NCBI RefSeq assembly: GCF_014652855.1
Contig: NZ_BMZP01000018.1
Span: 1-60,277 of the forward strand
Length of the DNA: 60,277 nucleotides
Direction of reading: 5' to 3'
Source: Novosphingobium pokkalii
Lineage (GTDB): Bacteria > Pseudomonadota > Alphaproteobacteria > Sphingomonadales > Sphingomonadaceae
Below the pieces are notes generated by a model, which did no database searches, was not told where the DNA came from, and worked only from the letters and a program-made list of their open reading frames with translations. How positions within the stretch are numbered: the stretch's first letter is position 1; each line of letters begins with the position of its first letter. Below are positions 9,248-18,093 of the stretch, piece by piece. A program made the translations under genes and the position numbers.

Positions 9248-11956
9248 GTGCGGCATGGAATCGACTGGGCAGAAGGGCTTGCCCTGGCGCGGCACCACAC
9301 CACGTTCCTGGCCCGCGCGCTTGATCGCCAACCCGATCTGGCTGCCTTGCTGGCGCAGGGCAGGATGGATGAGGCGCTGGCCTGGGCCCGCCAGGCCGGC
9401 AGCGGCGTGAGCGATGTCGGCGTGGCCTTGCGGCGCGAACGCCTGGCGCTCGCCCTCGCGCTGGCGGTGGGCGATCTGGCCGGCGCGCTGCCTCTGATGC
9501 GGGTGGTGCAGGAACTGTCCGGCTTTGCCGATCGCGCGCTCGATGCCGCGATTGCTGCCGCGATGGCCCGCCGCGCGCCCGATGCCGAGCCGGTGGGCTT
9601 TTCCGCCATCGCGCTCGGCAAGCACGGCGCGCAGGAACTCAACTATTCGTCCGACATCGATCCCATCCTGCTCTACGATCCCGAGGTGCTGCCCCGCCGC
9701 GCGCGCGACGAGCCGGGCGAAGCGGCGCAGCGCGTGGCGCGGGGCGTGGTGGAACTGCTCTCCACGATCACCGACGAAGGCTATGTCTTCCGCATCGACC
9801 TGCGCCTGCGCCCGGCCTCGGAAGTCAGCCCGCTGGCGATCCCCTTCGAAGGGGCGATCACCCATTATGAATCGAGCGCCCTGGCGTGGGAGCGGGCAGC
9901 CTATATCCGCGCCCGCGCCGCGTCTGGCGATGTGGCGCGCGGGCAGGCCTTCCTCGATACGATCCGCCCGTTCGTGTGGCGGCGCAGCCTGGATTTCGGC
10001 GCGATTGCCGAGATCGGGCGGCTGACGGCGCGCATCCGCGATCACTATGCCGCCGGACAGCAGGTGGGGCCGGGCTATGATCTCAAGCGCGGGCGCGGCG
10101 GCATTCGCGAAGTGGAATTCTTTGCCCAGACGCACCAGTTGATCCACGGCGGGCGCAACCCGGCGCTGCGCCTGCGCGGTACCCGCGCCGCGCTCGATGC
10201 CCTGGCCGAGGCCGGGATCATCGCCGAGGACGATGCGCTGGTGATGGGGCAGAGCTATGACCGGCTGCGCGTGCTGGAACACCGCTTGCAGATGGTGGCG
10301 GATCAGCAGACCCATGCCCTGCCGGTGCAGGAAGCCGCGCTCGCCGGTGTCGCGCGGCTGTGCGGCCATGCCGATGGCGCTGCGCTGATCAAGGAAGTGC
10401 AGGGCATTTCGCAGGCCGTGGCCCAGCGCTTCGATGCGCTGCTGGCGATCATCTCGCCCACCGGCGCGGTGGCGGTGGACAACCGCAGCCTGGCCGACGA
10501 CCTTGCCGCGCTGGGCTTTGCCGATGCGCCAGCCGTGGCGCGCCGGGTGGAAGCGTGGGACAGCGGCGCCTTTCGCGCCCTGCGCAGCGACGAGGCGCGG
10601 GCTGCCTTTGCCCGCGTGCGGCCGCACCTGCTCCAGGCCCTGGCCGAGGCGCCCGATCCCGATCATGCCCTGGCGCGCTGGGAACGGCTGCTGGCCGCCC
10701 TGCCTTCGGCGATCAACGTGTTCCGCCTGCTGGAGGCGCGTCCGGGCCTGATGGCGGTGGTCATGCGCGTGCTCGCCCATGCGCCGACGCTTGCCGAAGA
10801 CCTGGCGCGCCGGGCCGATCTCCTCGACACGCTGATCGATCATTCCGCCTTTGCCCTGCCCGGCACGGTGGACGAAATCCGGGCCGAACTGGCGCGTGGC
10901 GAAGTGGGCGACGATTACCAGCGCCTGCTCGATGCGGTGCGGCGCAAGGTGGGCGAACTGCGCTTTGCCCTGGGCGTGCAACTGGTCGAAGGGCTGCATC
11001 CCCCGCTCGCTGTCGCCGCCGCGCTCAGCCGCGTGGCCGAAGCGGCGATTGCCGTGCTGGGCAGCGCGACCGAGGCGGAATTCGCCCGCGTTCATGGTCA
11101 TGTGCCCGATGCCCGTCTGGTCGTGCTCGGCCTGGGGCGGCTGGGCGGCGGGGCGCTGACCCATGCTTCGGATCTCGACCTGGTGTTCCTGTTCGGCGGG
11201 CCGGAGGATGCCTATGCCCGCGAATCCGATGGCGGGCGGCCGATCGGCGGCACGCTCTATTTCAATCGCCTGGCCCAGCGCGTGATCGCCGCGCTGTCGG
11301 TGCCGACAGCCGCTGGCGCGCTTTACGAGGTCGATACCCGCCTGCGCCCTTCCGGCGCGCAAGGGCCGATCGCGGTCAGCCTCGACAGCTTCGAGCGCTA
11401 TCAGCGCGAGGATGCCTGGACGTGGGAGCACATGGCCCTGTGCCGCGCCCGTCCGCTGTTCGGCCGCGCAGATGATCGCGCCGCGCTGGCGGCGATCGTG
11501 GCGCGCGTGCTGCACCACCCGCGCGAGGCCGGCGCGCTGCGCACCGACGTCCTGGCGATGCGCGAGGAAATGGCGCGGCACAAGCCCGCGAAAGGCCCGC
11601 TCGATGTCAAGCTGGCGCGCGGTGGCCTGGTCGACCTCGAATTCCTCGCGCATTTCCTGCAACTGCGCGATCATGTGGCGCTGGAGCCCGATCTGGGCGC
11701 GGCGGTGCTTGCGCTTGAGGCGGCCGGGCTCCTGCCGCCCGGCCTGCGCGCGGCGCACGATCTGCTTGCCGGTCTGCTCGTGGTGGTGCGGCTGGTTGCC
11801 CCTGATGGCATGTTTCCGCCGCCCGCTAGCCGTGCCATCGTGGCGCGCGCCTGTGGCCAGGCAAGCTGGGACGCCCTGCTTGACGCCGTGGCCGGGGCGC
11901 GCCACCGCATCGCCGCAGCCTGGCAACAGGTTTTCGGCCAATCCCTGGAGACGTAA
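9248..11956 (+). CDS. glnE: Bifunctional glutamine synthetase adenylyltransferase/adenylyl-removing enzyme
   Basis: GlnE controls glutamine synthetase by adding or removing AMP in response to PII and glutamine. 902 residues with two nucleotidyltransferase domains: the first has LGKHGAQELNYSSDIDPILL, the second LGRLGGGALTHASDLDLVFL. Each is followed by its RLRPSG/RLRPAS strand and a helical domain (KRGRGGIREVEF, KLARGGLVDLEF). GTG 9248 is preferred because AGAGG lies seven bases before it; ATG 9233 in the same frame lacks a good ribosome site. It begins a run with bcp four bases downstream. The N-terminus is compact compared with E. coli GlnE. Confidence 0.95.
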   Translation: MRHGIDWAEGLALARHHTTFLARALDRQPDLAALLAQGRMDEALAWARQAGSGVSDVGVALRRERLALALALAVGDLAGALPLMRVVQELSGFADRALDAAIAAAMARRAPDAEPVGFSAIALGKHGAQELNYSSDIDPILLYDPEVLPRRARDEPGEAAQRVARGVVELLSTITDEGYVFRIDLRLRPASEVSPLAIPFEGAITHYESSALAWERAAYIRARAASGDVARGQAFLDTIRPFVWRRSLDFGAIAEIGRLTARIRDHYAAGQQVGPGYDLKRGRGGIREVEFFAQTHQLIHGGRNPALRLRGTRAALDALAEAGIIAEDDALVMGQSYDRLRVLEHRLQMVADQQTHALPVQEAALAGVARLCGHADGAALIKEVQGISQAVAQRFDALLAIISPTGAVAVDNRSLADDLAALGFADAPAVARRVEAWDSGAFRALRSDEARAAFARVRPHLLQALAEAPDPDHALARWERLLAALPSAINVFRLLEARPGLMAVVMRVLAHAPTLAEDLARRADLLDTLIDHSAFALPGTVDEIRAELARGEVGDDYQRLLDAVRRKVGELRFALGVQLVEGLHPPLAVAAALSRVAEAAIAVLGSATEAEFARVHGHVPDARLVVLGLGRLGGGALTHASDLDLVFLFGGPEDAYARESDGGRPIGGTLYFNRLAQRVIAALSVPTAAGALYEVDTRLRPSGAQGPIAVSLDSFERYQREDAWTWEHMALCRARPLFGRADDRAALAAIVARVLHHPREAGALRTDVLAMREEMARHKPAKGPLDVKLARGGLVDLEFLAHFLQLRDHVALEPDLGAAVLALEAAGLLPPGLRAAHDLLAGLLVVVRLVAPDGMFPPPASRAIVARACGQASWDALLDAVAGARHRIAAAWQQVFGQSLET

Positions 11957-11959
11957 CGC

Positions 11960-12433
11960 ATGAGCACTTTCCCCGGCGTGGGCGATCCCTTGCCCGACCT
12001 GCCGCTCACCGCGCCCGATGGCAGCGTGGTCAAGCCGTCCGACTTTGCCGGCCGCAAGCTGGTGCTGTTCTTCTATCCCAAGGATGACACGCCGGGCTGC
12101 ACCACCGAGAACAAGGACTTTTCGGCACTCGCTGACGAGTTTGCCGCGGCCGGCACGGCGCTGCTGGGCGTGAGCAAGGACCCGCCCAAGAAGCATGAGA
12201 AGTTCATCGCCAAGCATGGCCTTGCCGCGCCGCTTGCCAGCGATGCCGAGGAAGGCGGCCTGTCCGACGCGCTGGGGATCTGGACGGAAAAGTCGATGTA
12301 TGGCCGCACCTACATGGGCATGGAGCGCACCACGTATCTGGTCGGCACCGATGGCCGCATCGCCCAGGTGTGGAACAAGGTGAAGGTCAAGGAGCACGCC
12401 GCGCAGGTTCTCGCCGCCGTCCAGGCGCTGTAA
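11960..12433 (+). CDS. bcp: Peroxiredoxin, Bcp/PrxQ type
   Basis: Thiol peroxidase reducing hydrogen peroxide and organic hydroperoxides, 157 residues, cytosolic. The peroxidatic motif is YPKDDTPGCTTENKDF with Cys47. It is the only cysteine in the protein: the resolving Cys found five residues later in E. coli Bcp is absent, so it must work as a one-Cys enzyme or use an external thiol. Cotranscribed with glnE (four bases apart) and with the DUF455 gene (ten bases downstream). Confidence 0.93.
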   Translation: MSTFPGVGDPLPDLPLTAPDGSVVKPSDFAGRKLVLFFYPKDDTPGCTTENKDFSALADEFAAAGTALLGVSKDPPKKHEKFIAKHGLAAPLASDAEEGGLSDALGIWTEKSMYGRTYMGMERTTYLVGTDGRIAQVWNKVKVKEHAAQVLAAVQAL

Positions 12434-12443
12434 CGCGCCGCGC

Positions 12444-13244
12444 ATGACTGCATCCCTTCCCTCCGTGGCGGCCGCGATTCGCGCCGCCATGTTGACTGCC
12501 GATCCGCAGGACAAGGCCATGGCCACCCGCGCGGTGGTGCGTGACTGGCGCGCCGGGCGCCTGGCCTTCGCTTTCGACGTGGTCATGCCCGATGTGCCGG
12601 CGCGCCCCGCTCTGCCCGAACTGCTGCCGCCCAACCGCATGCCCAAGCGCGGGCGCGGCGGGTCGGAGCGGGGGCGGATCGCGCTGATCCATGCCTTGTG
12701 CCACATTGAATTCGTGGCGATCGACCTCGCGCTCGATGCCGCTGGCCGCTTCGGGGCAGAGCGCGGGGCAGATTTCGTTACCGACTGGCTGGGCGTGGCG
12801 GCGGACGAGGCGATGCATTTCGGCCTTCTCGCCCGGCGGCTGCGCAGCCTGGGCAGCCACTATGGCGCCATGCCCGCGCACGACGGCCTGTGGGATGCCG
12901 CGCGCGAAACAGCGCACGATGTCGCCGCGCGGCTGGCAGTGGTGCCGATGGTGCTGGAAGCGCGTGGCCTCGACGTGACGCCGCAGACCATTGCCCGGTT
13001 CGTGGCGGCGGAAGACCACACCACGGCGCGAATCCTGCAACGAATCGTTGACGATGAAGTGCGCCACGTCCGCTTTGGCACAACCCATTTCGCCCAGGTC
13101 TGTGCAGAGCGTGGTAAACAGGCCCCGCAGTTTTGGAATATGCTGGTTACGCAACACTTCCGAGGCAGCGTTAAGCCGCCGTTCAACGACTCGGCGCGTC
13201 GTTCTGCCGGTCTGTCGTGTGAGATGATGGCGGCTCTTGCGTGA
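12444..13244 (+). CDS. DUF455 ferritin-like protein
   Basis: 266-residue member of DUF455, a helical family with a ferritin-like fold and probable di-metal site but no proven reaction. Candidate metal ligands are seen in ALCHIEFVAIDLALDA, DWLGVAADEAMHFGLL, VPMVLEARGLDVTP and IVDDEVRHVRFG: repeated Glu and ExxH in the ferritin-like pattern. It is the third gene of the glnE-bcp run, ten bases from bcp. The link to a peroxidase suggests, but does not show, a role in metal or peroxide stress. Confidence 0.85.
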   Translation: MTASLPSVAAAIRAAMLTADPQDKAMATRAVVRDWRAGRLAFAFDVVMPDVPARPALPELLPPNRMPKRGRGGSERGRIALIHALCHIEFVAIDLALDAAGRFGAERGADFVTDWLGVAADEAMHFGLLARRLRSLGSHYGAMPAHDGLWDAARETAHDVAARLAVVPMVLEARGLDVTPQTIARFVAAEDHTTARILQRIVDDEVRHVRFGTTHFAQVCAERGKQAPQFWNMLVTQHFRGSVKPPFNDSARRSAGLSCEMMAALA

Positions 13245-13456
13245 AGGGCGCACCCGCCGCTACCCCACGGCCACGAGATCGGCGGGGGGTATCCACCAAT
13301 CTCTGAACAACGCCCGGCCGGCGCAGCGGTTCCTAACCGACAGGCTGGCAGGGCAGGGTTCGCTGGGGGTCAGCATCGAATGGATGCCGCAGACGCCATG
13401 GCCAGTCAGGCCAGACGTTGGCGAGCATCTGCCGAAAAGAGGTTGTACGGGTCGCA

Positions 13457-14197
13457 ATGAAAAACACCTTTTCTACCGGTCTGGCTGCCCTGGGCACCAT
13501 TCTTGCTCTGGGCATCGCCTCTCCGGCTCTCGCCAACAGCGCCGCCTCGGCCGATATCGCAGCCCCGCTGCGCAACGCCGAAGCTGCCAAGGCCGGCATG
13601 ACCGCGCCGGCCGGTGACGAGGAATTCTCCAAGCTCTTTGCAAGCTGGGAAGCGCTCGATGGCGGCAAGGGCACCTCGTCCCAAGCGCCGCTGGTGCGCC
13701 CCGCCAGCGTTTCGATCCCCACTCTGATGCCGGTCACCAGCAGCCGCCCGATGAGCAGCGGCTTTGGCCTGCGCACCCATCCGATCTACGGCGGCCTGCG
13801 CGCCCACAAGGGCGTCGATCTGCCCGCGCCCACCGGCACGCCGATCCGCGCCAGCGCCGATGGCGTGGTCGGCAAGGCAGAGCGCTTTGGCGGCTATGGC
13901 CTCTATGTGCAGCTCGAACACGGCGGCAACCTGGAAACCCGCTATGGCCACATGTCGCGCATCGCGGTTGCCGAAGGGCAGCACGTGCACAAGGGCGACG
14001 TGATCGGCTATGTCGGCTCGACCGGGCACTCGACCGGCCCGCACCTCCATTATGAAGTCCGCGTTGCCGGCGAAGCGGTCAATCCGCTGCCCTACATGCA
14101 GCGCGATGCCAACCTGGCCCAGCTCGCCAGCGCGGCCGATGCCTCGCAGATCCGCGCCTACAACGCGCCGGACGCAGAAGGCGACGGCGACGAATAA
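13457..14197 (+). CDS. Secreted M23-family peptidoglycan endopeptidase
   Basis: LytM-type zinc peptidase or scaffold acting on cell-wall peptides in the periplasm, 246 residues. The N-terminus is a signal peptide ending near SPALANSA. The M23 domain begins at FGLRTHPIYGGLRAHKGVDL (first zinc His and Asp), then GNLETRYGHMSRI, and ends with STGPHLHYEVRV (HxH). All expected zinc residues are present, so it is probably catalytically active. ATG 13457 is the only start giving a signal peptide. It stands alone, with a strong terminator at 14241. Confidence 0.92.
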   Translation: MKNTFSTGLAALGTILALGIASPALANSAASADIAAPLRNAEAAKAGMTAPAGDEEFSKLFASWEALDGGKGTSSQAPLVRPASVSIPTLMPVTSSRPMSSGFGLRTHPIYGGLRAHKGVDLPAPTGTPIRASADGVVGKAERFGGYGLYVQLEHGGNLETRYGHMSRIAVAEGQHVHKGDVIGYVGSTGHSTGPHLHYEVRVAGEAVNPLPYMQRDANLAQLASAADASQIRAYNAPDAEGDGDE

Positions 14198-14240
14198 GCG
14201 TCTGTTTCAGCGATAACGCATCGGAGAGGATGCGGAAGAA

Positions 14241-14265
14241 GGCGGCCCGCAACGGCCGCCTTTTT
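14241..14265 (+). terminator. Intrinsic terminator after the M23 gene
   Basis: Stem GGCGGCC (14241-14247) pairs with GGCCGCC (14254-14260) across a six-base loop and is followed by TTTTT. Confidence 0.9.
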
Positions 14266-14290
14266 CTGTGCGCGGCTTCTTCCCCGCAAC

Positions 14291-14314
14291 AAAAAAGGGC
14301 CGCGCGGGCGGCCC
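14291..14314 (-). terminator. Intrinsic terminator after galU
   Basis: Minus-strand reading: GGGCCGC stem, four-base loop, GCGGCCC (plus-strand arms 14297-14303 and 14308-14314), then six T. It lies back to back with the M23 terminator between convergent genes. Confidence 0.88.
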
Positions 14315-14344
14315 CTTTCCGTTTGTATGGCTGTGAAGTGACGC

Positions 14345-15235
14345 TCAGCCTAAAAGCTTCTTGATCGCGGCGCGCACGTCGTCGGCCAGGTCCGGGCGTT
14401 CCAGCGCCAGGGCGATCGTCGCCTCGACGAAGCCGGCCTTGCTGCCGCAGTCAAAGCGACGGCCGGCAAAGGTCACCGCGTGGAACGGCTGGGTGCCGAT
14501 CATGCGGGCCATGGCGTCGGTGAGCTGGATTTCGCCGCCGGCCCCCTTTTCCTGGTTTTCCAGCGTGCGCATCACTTCGGGTTGCAGGATGTAGCGGCCC
14601 GAGATGATCAGGTTCGACGGTGCTTCCTCGCGCTTGGGCTTTTCCACCAGGCCGGTCACTTCGGTCAGGCTGCCCGAAATCTTGGCGCCCGGCGCGATCA
14701 CGCCATAGCTCGACACTTCTTCTTCCGGCACTTCCAGCACCGAGATCAGGTTGCCGCCCACTTCGTTGTAGGCTTCGACCATCTGCTTCATGCAGCCCGG
14801 CGCACCGACCATCAGTTCATCGGGCAGGAAGATCGCAAAGGGTTCATCCCCCACCACTTCGCGGGCGCACCACACGGCGTGGCCCAGGCCCATTGCCACC
14901 TGCTGGCGCACGGTGACCAGGTTGCCCGGCTTGATGCGGGTATCGTCCAGCACCGACAGATCCTTGCCACGGCTGGCCATGGTGGTTTCCAGCTCGAACG
15001 CGGTGTCGAAATGCTCGACGATCGAGGTCTTGCCGCGCCCTGTCACGAAGATCAGTTCCTCGATGCCGGCTTCGCGCGCTTCGTCCACGGCATACTGGAT
15101 CAGCGGGCGATCGACGATCGGCAGCATTTCCTTGGGCACGGCCTTGGTCGCGGGCAGGAAGCGGGTGCCGAGACCGGCAACGGGAAAGACGGCCTTGCGG
15201 ATCGGCTTGGGGCGGCTGGTGGTTGGATCGCTCAT
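14345..15235 (-). CDS. galU: UTP-glucose-1-phosphate uridylyltransferase
   Basis: Makes UDP-glucose from UTP and glucose-1-phosphate, feeding exopolysaccharide and glycolipid synthesis. 296 residues, the usual bacterial GalU length. Nucleotide-binding N-terminus AVFPVAGLGTRFLPATKAVP, then KEMLPIVDRPLIQYAVDEA; active-site segments VEKPKREEAPSNL, GRYILQPEV and the late RFDCGSKAGFVEA. The ATG at 15235 is followed by the canonical N-terminus. A single gene between its terminator and a 203-bp spacer shared with divergent murA. Confidence 0.96.
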   Translation of the reverse strand: MSDPTTSRPKPIRKAVFPVAGLGTRFLPATKAVPKEMLPIVDRPLIQYAVDEAREAGIEELIFVTGRGKTSIVEHFDTAFELETTMASRGKDLSVLDDTRIKPGNLVTVRQQVAMGLGHAVWCAREVVGDEPFAIFLPDELMVGAPGCMKQMVEAYNEVGGNLISVLEVPEEEVSSYGVIAPGAKISGSLTEVTGLVEKPKREEAPSNLIISGRYILQPEVMRTLENQEKGAGGEIQLTDAMARMIGTQPFHAVTFAGRRFDCGSKAGFVEATIALALERPDLADDVRAAIKKLLG

Positions 15236-15335
15236 CTCGGTATCTTTCCCATTGTCCTGTTACAGCGAAGTTAAGCAGCCTGCCTTGGCGATGACAAGTT
15301 CCACGCACGGTGCGGCGTGCAAAAAATGCTGCAAC

Positions 15336-15372
15336 GCAATATCCACTGGGCAATATCCGCGGGGCAATATTC
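15336..15372. promoter_or_regulatory. Three GCAATAT direct repeats upstream of murA
   Basis: GCAATATCC at 15336, GCAATATCC at 15350 and GCAATATTC at 15364, spaced exactly 14 bp apart in the galU-murA spacer and ending 66 bp before the murA start. The regularity suggests a binding site for a multimeric regulator. The protein is unknown. Confidence 0.5.
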
Positions 15373-15438
15373 ACCGCGTTGCGCCTCTTGCCGCCGCTGG
15401 CCCCTTGCCCTGCATCGCAAACCGGCTAAACCGCCGCG

Positions 15439-16722
15439 ATGGACAAGATCATCATTCGCGGCGGCAAGCGTCTTTCCGGTACGGTCCCGGTTTCGGGGGC
15501 CAAGAACGCGGCGCTTACCCTGCTGCCCTGCGCGCTGCTTACCGATGAAGCGGTCACGTTGCGCAATCTGCCGCGCCTGGCCGATATCGACGGTTTCCAG
15601 CATCTGATGAACCAGTTCGGCGTATCGACCGCGATCGCCGGCGCCCGGCCCGAGGATTTCGGCCGGGTGATGACGCTCCAGGCCACGCGACTCACCTCCA
15701 CGGTCGCGCCCTATGACCTGGTGCGCAAGATGCGCGCCTCGATCCTCGTGCTCGGCCCGCTGCTGGCCCGGGCGGGAGAGGCCACCGTGTCGCTCCCCGG
15801 CGGCTGCGCGATCGGCAACCGCCCGATCGACCTGCATCTCAAGGCACTGGAAGCCTTTGGCGCGCATATCGAACTGGCCGCCGGCTATGTCCGCGCGATT
15901 GCGCCTGATGGCGGCCTGCCCGGCGGGCGCTACAGCTTCCCGGTCGTTTCGGTCGGCGCCACGGAAAACGCGCTGATGGCGGCCGTGTTGGCCAAAGGCA
16001 AGTCCACGCTGCACAACGCCGCGCGCGAGCCGGAAATCGTCGACTTGTGCAACCTGCTCGTGGCGATGGGTGCCGAGATCGAAGGCATCGGCACGTCGGA
16101 CATCACCATTCACGGCGTGGAGCGCCTGCATGGCGCCACCTACATGGTCATGCCCGATCGCATCGAGGCTGGCTCCTATGCCTGTGCCGCCGCGATCACC
16201 GGCGGTGAAGTGACGCTACAGGGCGCGCGGATCGAGGACATGGAAACCACTGTCCAGGCGCTGCGCGATGCCGGTGTCTCGGTAGAGCCCGTGCGTGGTG
16301 GCCTGCACATTGCCGCCGATGGCGATCTGCGGCCGGTGACGATTTCCACCGCGCCCTATCCCGGCTTTGCCACCGATATGCAGGCCCAGCTCATGGCGAT
16401 GCTCTGCCTGGCCAAGGGCTCGAGCATGCTCACCGAAACCATTTTCGAGAACCGCTACATGCACGTGCCCGAATTGAACCGCATGGGCGCGCGCATCGAA
16501 ACCTCGGGCCGCACCGCCGTGGTGCATGGGGTGGACAAGCTTTCGGGCGCCGAAGTCATGGCCACCGACCTGCGCGCCTCGATGAGCCTGGTGATCGCCG
16601 GCCTTGCCGCTGAAGGCGAAACCCAGGTCCACCGCCTCTACCACCTCGATCGTGGTTATGAGCGGCTGGAAGAAAAGCTCGCCCTGCTCGGCGCCGATGT
16701 GGAGCGCGTCGGCAGCGACTGA
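15439..16722 (+). CDS. murA: UDP-N-acetylglucosamine 1-carboxyvinyltransferase
   Basis: First committed step of peptidoglycan synthesis: transfers enolpyruvate from PEP to UDP-GlcNAc. 427 residues, normal for MurA. PEP/substrate residues K22-N23 lie in VSGAKNAALTLLPCALL, and the fosfomycin-sensitive catalytic Cys123 is in SLPGGCAIGNRPIDLHL. Tail motifs FATDMQAQLMAMLCLA and HRLYHLDRGYERLEEKL are typical. Because the Cys is present the enzyme is expected to be fosfomycin sensitive unless other factors intervene. Single gene with a strong bidirectional terminator after it. Confidence 0.97.
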   Translation: MDKIIIRGGKRLSGTVPVSGAKNAALTLLPCALLTDEAVTLRNLPRLADIDGFQHLMNQFGVSTAIAGARPEDFGRVMTLQATRLTSTVAPYDLVRKMRASILVLGPLLARAGEATVSLPGGCAIGNRPIDLHLKALEAFGAHIELAAGYVRAIAPDGGLPGGRYSFPVVSVGATENALMAAVLAKGKSTLHNAAREPEIVDLCNLLVAMGAEIEGIGTSDITIHGVERLHGATYMVMPDRIEAGSYACAAAITGGEVTLQGARIEDMETTVQALRDAGVSVEPVRGGLHIAADGDLRPVTISTAPYPGFATDMQAQLMAMLCLAKGSSMLTETIFENRYMHVPELNRMGARIETSGRTAVVHGVDKLSGAEVMATDLRASMSLVIAGLAAEGETQVHRLYHLDRGYERLEEKLALLGADVERVGSD

Positions 16723-16745
16723 GCGCTACACACCGATCGCAACGG

Positions 16746-16782
16746 AAAAGGGCCGCGTGGGCATATGCCCCGCGGCCCTTTT
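16746..16782. terminator. Bidirectional intrinsic terminator
   Basis: A 12-bp stem, AAAAGGGCCGCG (16746-16757) with CGCGGCCCTTTT (16771-16782), lies between the murA stop and the convergent PEP-CTERM gene. The A/T ends supply U-tracts on both strands. Confidence 0.92.
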
Positions 16783-16802
16783 CTGTGAATCGGCTCGGCG
16801 TC

Positions 16803-17879
16803 TCAGGCTTGGGTCGGTTCGCGGCGCTTGCGACCCAGGATCAGCCCACCCAGGCCCAGCGCGAGCAGGGCCAGCGTGCCCGGCTCGGGCACATCGGTGC
16901 CGCCCGTGCTGCTGCTCGAGGTGGAGGAGGACGGCACCTGCGGATCGCTCGGCACGACATAGCTGCCGCTATAGGTGCCGATGTGCATTTCGCCGTCCTG
17001 GACCAGGCTGCCGAACACGGCCGAGCCCTGGATATAGTTGTAGGTGTGCGCGGCGGCCTTGGGCGCCAACACCGAACCGCCCCAGGCAGTGGTCAGCGTC
17101 AGGTCGGTGGCGTCGGTAAAGTTCCAGATCACATGCTGGCCCAGGTTGGCCGTGCCGCCCAGGAAATTGTCGTTCAGGTTGATCGTGCTGCCGCTGACAT
17201 TGACGATCACCGTATCGGCGCCGTTGGTGTTGAACTGAATCTCGCCGATCTTGTCGAGGTCTGCCGCCGTGATCGAGAACACCGCCACGCCGCTGCTGTT
17301 GGGCTGGGCATTGAATGTGCCCCGGTTGCCGCTGATCGACAGCGTGCTGTTCGCGGTCTGCTGCGAAAGCTGGTAGGAAAGGCCGGTCATGCTGGTCGAC
17401 ATCAGGCTGCCGTCCTGCTTCAGGTTGCTCACGAACGCCGGATCGCTCGTCCCCAGGTTGGACTGCACGATGTTGGAATTGACGTTGGTGTTGGCAATCG
17501 TGCCGCCCACCTGCACCGTCTGCGTGGCGCCGTTGAGATTGAACCCGCTCGACACGCTGCCGCCCACGATCGCGCCCGAACCATTGTTGAGGTTCTTGAT
17601 CCCGCCGGTCACGTCACCGACCACGACCAGCCCGGCGCCGGTGTAACTCGACGCCGGCAGCGTGGCGATCTGGTAGTTCGACGAATTGCCGGTGAGGTTG
17701 CCGCCCACGAAGGTGCGCCCTTCCACTTCCGAAGACGAGGTCAGGTCACCCAGCACGATGAGGTTGTAGACCTTGAGCGCGTCGATCCCCACGGGCGTGG
17801 TCGCGGCCATGGCGTTCCATGGCAAGGCCAGGGCGGCCAGAACGGCAGTGGCAGTGGTCATCCGGGAGCGGGCGGACAT
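16803..17879 (-). CDS. Choice-of-anchor A family protein with PEP-CTERM tail
   Basis: Exported surface or matrix protein of 358 residues. A signal peptide (TTATAVLAALALPWNAMAA) is followed by a beta-rich choice-of-anchor A domain (YNLIVLGDLTSSSEVEGRTF, VGGNLTGNSSNYQI). A Ser-rich linker precedes the C-terminal sorting signal VPEPGTLALLALGLGGLILG plus RKRRE: a PEP box, one membrane segment and a basic tail. The family is processed by an exosortase and rhombosortase-like machinery that is not in this window. ATG 17879 is chosen because it places the signal peptide at the N-terminus. It is rich in Asn, Ser, Thr and Gly, as expected for a secreted matrix protein. Confidence 0.88.
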   Translation of the reverse strand: MSARSRMTTATAVLAALALPWNAMAATTPVGIDALKVYNLIVLGDLTSSSEVEGRTFVGGNLTGNSSNYQIATLPASSYTGAGLVVVGDVTGGIKNLNNGSGAIVGGSVSSGFNLNGATQTVQVGGTIANTNVNSNIVQSNLGTSDPAFVSNLKQDGSLMSTSMTGLSYQLSQQTANSTLSISGNRGTFNAQPNSSGVAVFSITAADLDKIGEIQFNTNGADTVIVNVSGSTINLNDNFLGGTANLGQHVIWNFTDATDLTLTTAWGGSVLAPKAAAHTYNYIQGSAVFGSLVQDGEMHIGTYSGSYVVPSDPQVPSSSTSSSSTGGTDVPEPGTLALLALGLGGLILGRKRREPTQA

Positions 17880-18005
17880 GATCGGCTGGTTTCCTGTCGC
17901 GGGCACGCCGGCATGGCGGACGCGCGCCTCTCCTGCGCGCGCAACGCACCGTAATGCAACCGGCAATTGCTGATCGTGCCTGGTTGGGACAGGTTTTTGA
18001 CAATC

Positions 18006-18050
18006 CTTAACGATGCCGGCCTTAACGATGCCGGCCTTAACGATGCCGGT
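18006..18050. repeat. Three tandem 15-bp repeats
   Basis: CTTAACGATGCCGGC is repeated three times head to tail (18006-18020, 18021-18035, 18036-18050; the last base of the third differs). They lie upstream of the PEP-CTERM gene, before its 5' end, in the 214-bp spacer. Copy number is likely to vary between strains. Confidence 0.9.
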
Positions 18051-18093
18051 GGCGGCAGTGGGGGCAGTGCCCGCTTTCTGCCGCCATGGCGGG

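Noticed and set aside
6499..9324. Plus-strand open frame of about 940 codons across aguA and the M28 peptidase
   Set aside because: Antisense shadow; both real genes on the other strand carry complete motifs.
8987..12706. Minus-strand open frame of over 1200 codons across glnE and bcp
   Set aside because: Antisense shadow of clearly recognised genes; composition of an antisense frame and no domains.
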